Notes under the pieces: generated by a model
The model's database searches: none
What the model was told of the DNA's origin: nothing
Seen by the model: the letters and a program-made list of their open reading frames with translations, nothing else
Assembly: GCA_026874595.1 (NCBI GenBank)
Contig: CM049307.1
Location: forward strand, 64,912,870 to 64,976,869
Length of the DNA: 64,000 nt
Origin: Sipunculus nudus
Taxonomy: Eukaryota; Annelida; Sipuncula; Golfingiida; Sipunculidae
Direction of reading: 5' to 3'
Part shown: one piece after another, positions 28,101 through 35,900 of the stretch
Position numbering within the stretch: position 1 is the first letter of the stretch
How the letters are laid out: every line of letters begins with the position of its first letter
Translations under genes and position numbers: made by a program

Positions 28101-28992
28101 GCAAATTTTATAAAGGTCAGGTGACTCACAGTAAGGTGGTTTATAGTAATATTATCGGTGACCTGATTGGCTGCATGGAACAGTTATTCTCATGATAATT
28201 CATTAAATGAATATACTAATAACTATAAATTTAGGTTACATAAAGTTCATGGTGAGTTAAATTGCATGTGTTCTGTTTGACGTTTTCTCAGAACAGTTTT
28301 GCCACCAGATGGAGACACAGATGCACATGGCAGACATACAAATATGAGATAAGACCACCATAGTCCATATAACCATGTAGACACAGACACCAATATTTTT
28401 TTTTCATTGACTAAAACCACAGCCCAAAATGTTTACTCACTCCTCGAGTTCAAACACGTGTGCAGAGTAAGCCAGAAATCAATTTATTTCTATAGAAATG
28501 TTGTTGAAGGGTCGGAATGTCAGGTCATGTACAGAAAGGACCCCTATCATGGTATAAAAATGTCTATGCTCTAAGGCAAGTCCAATGTCTTGGAGTACAC
28601 TTTACAAAGCTGTAAATTATATCAACAGCTCTTATCACTTACAGCTGACGTTCAATTGACGTGAACAGAATACTAAGCGATACAACACAAACAACATCTT
28701 CATTAAATGCTGATCAAATTAATAATGCGGAAATCTATGTATATTAATTGTGAGCAAGAGCATATATAACAATATATCAGTAAATCCTTGTACGCTGGCC
28801 AACCTTCAGCAAAGTCTGGCTTCAAAAACTGCACGGCCTTCCCAGTCAGTGACCAAGCGTTAAGCGGTGAGTGAGATCAGCACAGCTCTGATGTCACTGT
28901 CAGGTGTGGTATTACATTACACGAATCAAGATTACCTTGTGTTCTAGGTGGTTGTCTTCATCAGTGTCACTGTTACTGGCACTGTTACCCAT
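4199..28992 (-). CDS. ZZEF1: ZZEF1 orthologue (zinc finger ZZ-type and EF-hand domain protein), N-terminal 11 coding exons, partial
   Basis: Coding exons in transcript order: 28992-28936, 26410-26374, 23124-23046, 18257-18176, 15395-15324, 14866-14722, 14380-14316, 6924-6801, 5287-5179, 4760-4695, 4345-4199. All introns are GT-AG, every phase joins, and they give 327 codons plus two bases. The protein starts MGNSASNS, a potential N-myristoylation context as in vertebrate ZZEF1, followed by an acidic leader. The EF-hand loop is at residues 115-126 (DAEGDGTADAQA). Residues ~240-327 begin the DOC/APC10-like domain, with YWQSDGSARSHWI and VAASDQSYMPQ closely matching the human protein as I remember it. 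Vertebrate ZZEF1 is about 2,960 residues, so roughly 11% is here; the CUB-like and ZZ-finger parts would lie beyond the left edge. ZZEF1 binds histone H3 tails through its ZZ finger; nothing here shows that part. Identity is strong; the 5287 and 14380 acceptors are the least certain boundaries. Confidence 0.93.
4346..4694 (-). other. ZZEF1 intron 10, no recognised element
   Basis: Unique-looking AT-rich intron between exons 10 and 11, bounded by donor GTCAGG and acceptor TTTTACAG on the minus strand. I see no repeat or gene in it. Confidence 0.7.
5288..6800 (-). other. ZZEF1 intron 8, no recognised element
   Basis: About 1.5 kb of intron without tandem repeats, terminal inverted repeats or long coding frames. 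Short open frames here, such as 6541-6777, show no recognisable domain. Confidence 0.6.
7156..7469. repeat. Large foldback: 69-bp inverted arms around a DIRS terminal segment
   Basis: Positions 7156-7224 and 7401-7469 are reverse complements with one mismatch by eye. The 176-base loop is the same sequence as the right terminal repeat at 13968-14133. Immediately after, 7470-7511 repeats the outermost terminal sequence (TTACGTAAACATAATTGTGAG). Confidence 0.85.
7702..8620 (-). pseudogene. DIRS-type tyrosine recombinase, frameshifted
   Basis: The N-terminal SAM-like part reads LAAVLDFFVFLLQDKQLSY and PSLRGCRAALLSVL. The catalytic part has TVFLLALASAGRRSELHAL (box I Arg in RRSEL), then PVRTLCCFLTAT, TKLFIST and LHIKAHDI, and finally STFTRFYLNDI with the candidate nucleophile Tyr. 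At least two frame changes are needed (near 8300 and 8235). The box II motif HDxR is broken: the codon after HDI is TGA where Arg (CGA) is expected. In a live element this enzyme would integrate circular DNA. This copy is dead as written. Confidence 0.85.
8640..9905 (-). pseudogene. Probable DIRS gag, C-terminal part
   Basis: GC-rich region with Pro/Ser/Arg-rich frames on the minus strand. A basic stretch near 8740-8850 (GGSSRSPPFRGRSSKRG) resembles the RNA-binding tail of DIRS gag and sits directly before the recombinase. No RT motif (FGLS, YLDD) was seen in any minus-strand frame. Function is assigned by position and composition. Confidence 0.5.
9914..13118 (+). mobile_element. Fixed-end modular repeat element, copy B, inserted in the DIRS element
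   Basis: Left end ACAAGGGACCCATGGGTCAC (9915-9934) and right hairpin at 13090-13118, with a GACGGACG run at 13018-13072. The first ~2 kb (9914-11875) is nearly identical to the reverse complement of 59137-61125. Two ~650-bp units follow (about 11750-12300 and 12400-12960). Small frames such as the 69-residue one at 10123-10332 recur in the inverted copy because the DNA does. Confidence 0.85.
13130..13880 (-). pseudogene. DIRS gag, N-terminal zinc-binding part
   Basis: The candidate start near 13863 reads MENPTYCGFC. After a frame change come PPCFRCRSNIDSYRVP and DPCFHCQTWTSDQWALSRI, the same Cys-pair and Trp spacing as the gag of the second DIRS element at 50750 (CFLCLGSLPDWDRHDSC and PLCLSWEKKDW). 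The reading frame is broken by stops. Confidence 0.65.
14316..14380 (-). CDS. ZZEF1: ZZEF1 exon 7, short and divergent
   Basis: A 65-base exon (phase 1 in, phase 0 out) reading FIDVYTKKERGSGKHSRRLLN, between exon 6 ending ...IPG and exon 8 starting FLLRNRSPS. It fits the vertebrate stretch between PG and FLHRNR in length, with a shared FxD start and HSxxxL near the end. The donor is GTGAGT. The acceptor lacks a strong pyrimidine tract, so it is less certain than its neighbours. Confidence 0.8.
14722..14866 (-). CDS. ZZEF1: ZZEF1 exon 6, EF-hand
   Basis: Encodes residues 110-157 of the predicted product, including the loop DAEGDGTADAQA and a following NMQGELGYVIRMLQSC segment. Loop positions 1, 3, 5, 6, 7 and 9 are suitable, but position 12, normally Glu, is Ala. 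Vertebrate ZZEF1 also lacks Glu there as I recall, so calcium affinity may be weak throughout the family. Confidence 0.93.
14881..15323 (-). other. ZZEF1 intron 5, no recognised element
   Basis: AT-rich intron between exons 5 and 6; nothing else is recognised in it. Confidence 0.6.
15407..17044 (+). mobile_element. Fixed-end modular repeat element, copy C
   Basis: The left end AACAAGGGACCCATGGGTCA abuts ZZEF1 exon 5 (15324-15395) within 12 bases, so it sits almost on the splice acceptor. The right hairpin is 17016-17044. It carries one ~600-bp unit of the kind found twice in copies A and B (about 16350-16950) and a short GACAGACAGATGGACGG run. A poly-G/A tract lies at 16158-16183. Confidence 0.85.
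17590..17880. repeat. Two ~144-bp direct repeat units
   Basis: Units beginning near 17606 and 17750 share TCTGGAGCCC, TAGGTACCAA and GGGAAAGCTGCAGTATGTTGTTGTT. Both lie in ZZEF1 intron 4. Confidence 0.7.
19190..20420. repeat. Tandem array, ~275-bp units made of ~137-bp half units
   Basis: Full units start at 19193, 19470, 19740, 20018 and 20292. Half units lie between them (19889, 20165 and others). Many start with the perfect palindrome GGTGGCGCCACC or a one-base variant, followed by AAGAGCTATGTGAGATCTAT or ATCCAAGATGTATAAAC and ATGCAAAATTT. Confidence 0.85.
20824..20890. repeat. 67-bp near-perfect palindrome rich in TCTAGA
   Basis: Arms 20824-20856 and 20858-20890 are reverse complements with one mismatch around a central T. 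Each arm is built from GTGTCTAGAC-type blocks, so smaller palindromes nest inside. Confidence 0.9.
22380..22780. repeat. Two ~290-bp direct repeat units
   Basis: GTTGGCCATA(C/T)ATAA with AAGNTTGAAA and GAGTTATCATCTGGA-type segments occur near 22395-22460 and 22685-22750, with ACCTTGAACTTTGACCTC between them. They lie in ZZEF1 intron 3. Confidence 0.7.
23640..24605. repeat. ~301-bp tandem repeat, about three units
   Basis: Units are anchored by GTGGCACCCCCTTACT at about 23956, 24257 and 24558. Each contains AATAGGTCAAGGTCACC and CACAAGGCCAAAG or a close variant. An older partial unit precedes them. They lie in ZZEF1 intron 2. Confidence 0.85.
24610..26373 (-). other. ZZEF1 intron 2, mostly unassigned
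   Basis: No gene recognised. A segment near 25431-25495 (TTATGGTTTTGTGTG... TTTACCATAACAAG) matches, in reverse, the centre of the MITEs at 45806 and 46985. Confidence 0.5.
26430..26660. repeat. ~100-bp tandem repeat in ZZEF1 intron 1
   Basis: ATTACAGCTTCACT, CACTGGCATGGTCGTAAT and ATGCATAAGATATCACATAAA recur at about 26438 and 26531, with shorter ACAAGATATCACAGT copies alongside. Confidence 0.75.
27560..27840. repeat. Possible tRNA-derived SINE
   Basis: A B-box-like GTTCGAGACC near 27654 follows a weak A-box-like stretch (GATGATAGCACATAGG), and a (ATT)-type tract follows near 27722. This is a motif-level guess. Confidence 0.25.
28936..28992 (-). CDS. ZZEF1: ZZEF1 first coding exon with start codon
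   Basis: Nineteen codons from ATG at 28992 to a GTAATC donor. The residues (MGNSASNSDTDEDNHLEHK) share the MGN start and Ser/Asp/Glu-rich leader of vertebrate ZZEF1. The frame joins exon 2 (acidic, EEDAASDEEQDS) in phase 0. Sequence above 28993 should be 5' UTR and promoter; no TATA box is evident there. Confidence 0.88.
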
Positions 28993-30444
28993 GGCTGCTG
29001 TCCCAAAATGTCGTATCTGCTGGCTCCAAGGCTGAACTACAGCCAGGGAGCGTCGTCAAATGCTGCAAGTTGCCAGGAGGAAGAAGTTGCCGGAATACTG
29101 AGAAACCGGGATATAGCAAGGCCGTTACATATACATTGGCACCAGTACTGGTTTCACTGTGTGCACCAGGCAGAAAAGGGGCGGGGCTCGTTGTATGTCT
29201 TCAGTCTCCATTGCAAGTGCCAAGTGGATCTGCGGAGTTACTGCCCTGGTCATAAAACTCATTCCTTTCGACAACTGGAGTCATTTACCCACCCCACCCC
29301 ACCTGAAAGAAAGCAACATTATTTTGAGTGAAATATCTGAGAGAACAGATAATTTATATGAGGCCCTTCCTGGAATTTATGTGAACAGTTCATGTTGAAC
29401 AAAAATGATGCCTGTTCAGACATGTATCCCAGTGCAAATTTAAGGAAATCTGTTCGACTTTCTTGTACTCTGTAATGACTTATTTGGTCATGGACACAAT
29501 TTGGGCCGGGGGGGGGGGGGGGGCTGACAATTGATATGCGTCCCCCACCCCCAACACACATGTCCATACACAAATGGACACGTGTAGCTAATTAAATGAA
29601 TGTAATTTTGTCATTATACATAAGCTCTAACTGCAATTAGTTAAATATAAAATTATAAAATAGTTTTTAACAAAAGTGTGTCACAGTGTCTCATATTTTC
29701 ACAAATATCAATAAAATTCAGTGTTAAAAAAATAATAAAATAGGAAAACTACTGATAACAATTCGATTCCCCAGTTAACACGACACCGTGGTACTCAGCT
29801 AGTAAAACCTCAAATGGAAAAAAATCATGCAGGCTTTTTAGATTAGAATTTAAAGGGGGAACTTTCTTTTACTTCCAGTTGGTTTCTTAATGGAAACTAT
29901 TCTAATCTCACATTGCTTCAATATTTCTAAAATTTGATTAAAAATTTTAAAAAATTACCCACCTGCATGAGTAGTGGGACATCTCTCCAAAGCCCTTAAG
30001 CCCGTACAAGTGCGGTTCCGTGAAAATGTAGTTGCCCCCCCCCCCCCATGACTAGGTTCTGGAAATACCATTGACAACATCATTATTTGGAATTACTACA
30101 CTGTATATATACCCCGTTATAAGGGCCCCCACATTGCGAATGGAAATTGCACCGTTACTTTTGGTAACGACTGTAGCGAAAACTTAACAGAGAAATTTAA
30201 AGAAAGGATTTTTTTTTTAATCAGTATTTCAGGAAGAAACATAAAATATATACACTATGATACCCTTTAAAGAATTATCTTTTTGAGACTTAATCTTGAA
30301 TTTTTATACAGTTCATATCTGATAGCAAACGCACGTCTATTTAAGTATAAAATGTAAGATTGGATGTTTTTTCTCAAACACATAAACATCTGCAGGATAG
30401 ATACTTATTTTCCAGAGAAAACCCAGTCTTCATGAGTGTAGCCG

Positions 30445-30478
<34 letters not shown>

Positions 30479-30480
30479 TT
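28993..30480. other. Upstream region of ZZEF1, no further gene recognised
   Basis: Should hold the ZZEF1 5' UTR and promoter just above 28992. Overlapping short frames at 28948-29398 run through the antisense of exon 1 and have no recognisable domain. Poly-G at 29507-29522 and poly-C at 30036-30047 are homopolymer runs. A TA/GT microsatellite lies at 30447-30478. Confidence 0.5.
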
Positions 30481-30499
30481 ATTTATATCACTAGAGTGT

Positions 30500-31180
30500 T
30501 TGATCCATGCATTTGTAACCAGTTAGCTTGATTATGGCAATGCCCTTGCTAGGATGCTAGGATATCCATTTATGCTCATATATTCAGAGGCTCCAGAGAG
30601 TTCAAAACTGTGCATCTCGAATCCTGCATGTGTGGTAGTTAAGGATACGGGCACATGTCACCCGTCTTGCAAGCCCTGCATTGATTCTCTCTCTCTGTCA
30701 ACGGATTAAGTATAAGGTTGCTAACATAGCCTTGCTCCAATATATCACCGAGATCTGATTCAGCCTTATACACCTGCGAGAAGTCGGAGATCATTAAACC
30801 AAAGTTACTGTGTGTTCAACCTACAAGGTCCGCCTTGGTCGCTAATAGAGCTTTCTGTGTTGCAGGACCCACTTTGTGGAACTCTCTCCCACAGGACCTA
30901 CGCCAAAGTTATAATTTAGACACATTTAAAGAAAAGCTTAAAACCTATCTTTTTTTGCAATATTTTGGTAGTTAATCATATAATCATTAGACTCATTCAG
31001 CACACTTGCGATGAATGCATGATATTCGCTCTTGTTTAACTGCAGGTGTTAATGGCATATACAGATACGTATTAATTGAATGAAAAATTTTTATTTGTTT
31101 AGTTCGTTTTTTGTGAAGCGTTTTAGAGCACTTCGGTGAATTTAACGCTATGCAACATAAAATATTATTATTATTATTAT
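30500..31180 (+). mobile_element. LINE remnant (CR1/L2-like), 3' end
   Basis: Broken frames keep LDYGNALL, RLQRVQNCASRIL and, near the end, GPTLWNSLPQDLRQSYNLDTFK, the usual C-terminus of CR1/L2-type reverse transcriptases. The 3' end has GAAGCGTTTTAGAGCA, then ACGCTATGCAACATAAA and an (ATT)n tail, typical of that group. It is truncated at 5' and dead. Confidence 0.8.
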
Positions 31181-31185
31181 ATATT

Positions 31186-31188
<3 letters not shown>

Positions 31189-31241
<53 letters not shown>
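31189..31241. repeat. (AG)n microsatellite
   Basis: About 26 AG dinucleotides directly after the LINE tail. Confidence 0.95.
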
Positions 31242-31244
<3 letters not shown>

Positions 31245-32800
31245 ACGTACAGTAATGTCAGATGTAAATATTAAAATATATTTTTACTCGTTATAACAGA
31301 AAGAAAGGAAGTCAACAGACTTTTGTTTGTGGACCACGGTTAACACGTCTATGACACGTGATGTGACGTTTAGGCATGCATGTGACGTGTCTTAATGCTT
31401 GGTTTCTGTTAAGCATCACAATACGTTATATTTTTGTCACTTGCTACACGTGATGTCTAATATACTAACTGCGTGGTGATAAGCAAAGTATAAAAAATAA
31501 CGACAATTTTATTTATTTTACACGAGACTAAATCAAACCACGTAACAGCCATATCCATATACCATTCATATGTCCCTGACCTAAACCGGAGGCTGATAAG
31601 CATTTTTGCACACGATTCCAAACTTACTGTGTCTGAATTGATATTCTGACGATAAAATCACTGATAAAGAAAGGGTCGTTAACGTTCTATGTATGGATAT
31701 TGCTGACCAATATTGAGAGAAAGTGAGCGTGTTTACCGTCCAAGGTTATGAAACACCATGTGGCTAATAGCTATATATATATATATATATAACAGACTGT
31801 ATAAATAGTTCTAATAAAGATCGAAATACATGTCAGCTGCATGATGATCTATAATGTTGCACTATAAAGTCCAGTCACTCATGGAATCTGGTCGATCTCA
31901 TTTTAAAATAAACGCAACATAAAGTCATAAACCAACAGAAACTTTGTGACACGCCCATCTTATAATTTCGATACGGAGCTAAAAATGACTAATTTGAGGG
32001 GCTAAAACTATCCGAAAATATTTCCCTGTATATAAAAATCTATATTAATAATAGAATTAAACCTGTACAAATAAAAAATGTGTTGGTTGATAACAGCATC
32101 TAGTAATGACAGATCTGCAAACATTTAATGCCCCTGTGAAATAAAATCTAAAAAGAAAAGTAAACAGATATACACGTGACGTGTTTCGTAATGAATAAAA
32201 TCTACAGTCGGGAAATGAAAGCCAACGAAATATTTTTAATCTCCAGATGTAGAGAAACATTTTCAGAAAAACATAGTTAATCAGATGATCCTTTTCTGTG
32301 TTAACTAAAAGCTTCCAGCTTGTTCCGATACATACCATGCACCTTTTTTATACATTTTAAACGTTCGACGGTATACCAAAAAAATTGATATAAAGCATCT
32401 ACTAACACAAAAACAGCTGACACTTCAGTGTATGGATTCTCTTTCTTCCCGATTCGCAAGAGATAGTGTTGCCGGTTCCGATAATTATTTTACTTGACAT
32501 ATATAAATATACATACTGATTATTATAGTAAAAGAAAAAAGCAATCTCTTCGGGTTAATCTCTGGCCTATATAAGCATATGTCACATTTGCCTAAATAGG
32601 ATTTATGAAAAGGAATTGATAATAAAGGGGCTAGGTTTTGTTTAATATGTTTTATTCTGATACGTTCAATTTTCAATGTTAAATTAATTAAAAAGGAAAC
32701 TATCTTCTTCAATGACAGAGTTATAGACAGGAGAACACGGCGAGGTACACATGCAGGTTTATAAATTTGTACAAATGATCTTCCGGACTGATGTGAAATG
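31242..32800. other. Intergenic DNA upstream of the astacin gene
   Basis: AT-rich, with a (TA)n run at 31771-31790. No gene or repeat family recognised; minus-strand frames at 32057-32338 and 32485-32712 look random. Confidence 0.5.
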
Positions 32801-32877
32801 AACGTGAGGCTTATCGCTTATCGAGCACTCCTAATTAACAGCTGCCTGATCACACGTGTCCAGCTCCGGTCAAACAG

Positions 32878-32886
32878 TATATAAAG
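32878..32886 (+). promoter_or_regulatory. TATA box of the astacin gene
   Basis: TATATAAAG lies 49 bases upstream of the astacin ATG, so transcription should start near 32908 and leave a 5' UTR of about 25-30 bases. Just upstream are an E-box (CACGTG, 32853-32858) and two GATA-type sites in tandem (TTATCGCTTATCG, 32811-32823). This suits a strongly regulated tissue-specific gene. Factor identity is inference. Confidence 0.75.
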
Positions 32887-32934
32887 GTGGTCCCGATACA
32901 CCAAGCATTACCTCAAACAGGAAGAAAACCAATC

Positions 32935-35900
32935 ATGTGGCTCATTCTGTCTGCTCTCCTTGCTACCGCTGCTGCTTTGCCAGGTAAGACCAACACATGC
33001 AATGCACAATTACACACAAACCCTATATAACATAAACTGTATTTGTAATTATAATGCTAATAAATCACTTATTAATATCACATCAGTTAACATTTAAAGA
33101 TTAAATCATGTTAAATTAAGAAAATATTTATAGACAGTGATGCAGCTCCGGGTCTGGTCGTTTCAAATGTTACTGACATCATTATGGGTCATAAAACTCG
33201 ATGGTCAAAGGCACATAGAGATGCCGCGGATAAGCCCGGTGCTAATTGATATAGCTCGAGACTGAATTACTTCAGAACGTTATTTCAGAAAGACTCCTTT
33301 GTTTCCGGAGACCCAACGCGTTTTTGTCAGTTTAGTTAGTTTCTCCTCTTATGAATATTGAGTATTTTATATTGGAACTTACTGAAACAATCTTAAGTTA
33401 ACACGATATATTTTCAAGTATGGACATCGCTAAGTAGTGGTAAACATGGACGATAACACTTGAATAGCTAAAACATCTATGACGCAGCTGACAGTTTTTG
33501 ATAAAAATTAAAAGCATTCGAACATGGGCGACATAAAACTTTGGTATCCACGGAATACTAGAAAACAATGTTAATAATTAATATGTTTTAGAAATTAGTT
33601 GACTAAAAGAAATGTGACATTCATTCAAGGAAGCTACATTTTATATTAACCAGAGGTCCGTCTTTTATTACGTCAAATATGGATGCAGAGTGACCGCATG
33701 TGTCCCAACAACGCTCCAGTAATTGACCAACATGGGACATCTTTAAATATACTTATTGCGAATAATATTTAATAAAACAAACAGTCTGCGCATTCGCAAC
33801 TCTTTTTCCATGAAATTCCTATGATTTACCACTCATTTACTGGATATATCGCTCCGAGCTTGATTAGAATCAGCGGACTGCGTCAGTAAGATCCGACAGC
33901 CCTGCTCTAACAAATTTAAGGACGTGACACCGTACAATAGAAGCACAAAGGGTTAATATGCTTAATTTAGCTGCTTGTCCTCTTGTTAGGACGCGTTGCG
34001 TGTGCGGCTACGTACATATACGGATACGGATACGTTTGTGTGTGTGTCCATTAATATACGTTTGTCAATGCGGTTGTAGGTATTTTACCTGCTCAAATAT
34101 GGCATGTTTCCGCATGCGTTTTCGTATTTGCGGCAACATAGTCCGGATTGCAAAAACGTACCTGCAGCCACACGCCGCACCGCACTCCCCATCCCATAAG
34201 TGGACAGCCTTTCTTATTTACTTTGTGTGCGATTTTAACTCCGTATCCGCACAAGTGGACACGCAGCTTTATCACGTCTAAACTGCAATTAACGCACGGC
34301 TGCAAGGGGAGCGCTGGCTGGCAGGGTTTCCCGAAGTTAGATCTCCGTTTTAAAAACTCCTTGGTTAAATAGTGCTATCTTAAATTGATGCAAGAAAATT
34401 AAAATGGAGACCTGTTAGTATGCTAAGAGTAATATTTGATTGTTTGTAGAATTTGCAATATTTTTCTCTCTGGCATTATTAACGATTGCTTTGTATTTTC
34501 CTCTTTTTCAGCAACAGCTCCGAGGAATCCGGAAGAGGGAGGTAGGTCTCTTTCTGTAATCAGAGACTTCGATTCTCAGCTAACGATTTGATATCAGAAT
34601 AAACACTTATTTATCCGCTGAAATAACCCAAGATTAAATTTTACGAATGTGAAAAATAAGTGAAGTTTTTGATAAAGGGAAACATGACGAAAAAAATACT
34701 CACGTTACATCATAGTAAATAGAAAGATAAATAAAAATTTTAATATTTGTTTATAATACATATCCTGTTTTTCCTCAGTGCTATGATGTTCTAAAAACGT
34801 GCCCTTTTGCAAAATTGGAATATTTTTCATTATTTTGACTTTATTGCTGATGGGAAAGTTGGGAAAATTCCGATGTGTACTCCTGTTTAGCTCACGCATT
34901 TAATCAACAACATATCTTTAATGGTCGTAATCTAATGGAGGTATTACAGACTATACTCCCGGATAAACAGATAAACAGTTACAGCCTGCGGACGGGACAA
35001 CAACCAAATACAAAAAAAAAAATCTTCAGGGGAGAGTTTAACTCCATGGTAGTCCACACATCAAATATACGCCTATACGCATGTAAGGTGGCTGATCCTC
35101 TGTTTTAGATTACTTCCAGGGAGATATCGTGCTGGAGGAGGACGAAACTCCCAGGGTAGGAATTTTACCTCTGTACCTTTTGATAAATTTTATACGTGAT
35201 GATAAAAATATGCAAGAGTTGGCGTTGAAATTGGACTGTAATCCTAATAACATTTCTGTTTTTTTTATATATATGCATTAATATAAATATTCTCTTTATT
35301 TTACAGCCCGATATGGATTTTGAACATAATAATTTTCAGACTGATTTCGATGAAAGAAATGATTTTTTATTAAAGATCACACTTTTAATCATATCAGATA
35401 TATTATATACCCTGCGGTTTCTGACCAACCATGGCGCTTATTTTCATTATTACAGGCCGGGTTATATAACGCTATCCTCGACAAGAGCCGCAGATGGCCA
35501 AATGGCCAACTTCCCTACACCATCAGCTCCGACTTCGGTAAGCTTGACATTATTACGTTGACTTGATAACATTGTAATTTCCACTAATAAATGTTCCGAT
35601 ATGATTGTATTCTCGTTCCACCAGGACTGCTATGATATGATTGTACTGACCGTTCCATGCACCGAGGGATGCTCTTTCATGGTTGCATTTCCCTTTCACC
35701 AATGAATACGTACAGTATTGGTCCATCGTGCTGTAAACCACTAGCGTCTGTCATTGTATGTTTCGACCCTTAACTCGGCACTCTCTCGGAAATTTGCTAA
35801 ACAGTCATGAACATGCACTGTGTACCAGCGCTAACTCTCCAGATGCTTATCATTCTTATCCAATCCTTGATCTGCTGCTTGAAGTATTTCCCCTGGATCT

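Noticed and set aside
28948-29398. Plus-strand frames of up to 127 codons
   Set aside because: They run antisense through ZZEF1 exon 1 and its upstream region and show no domain.
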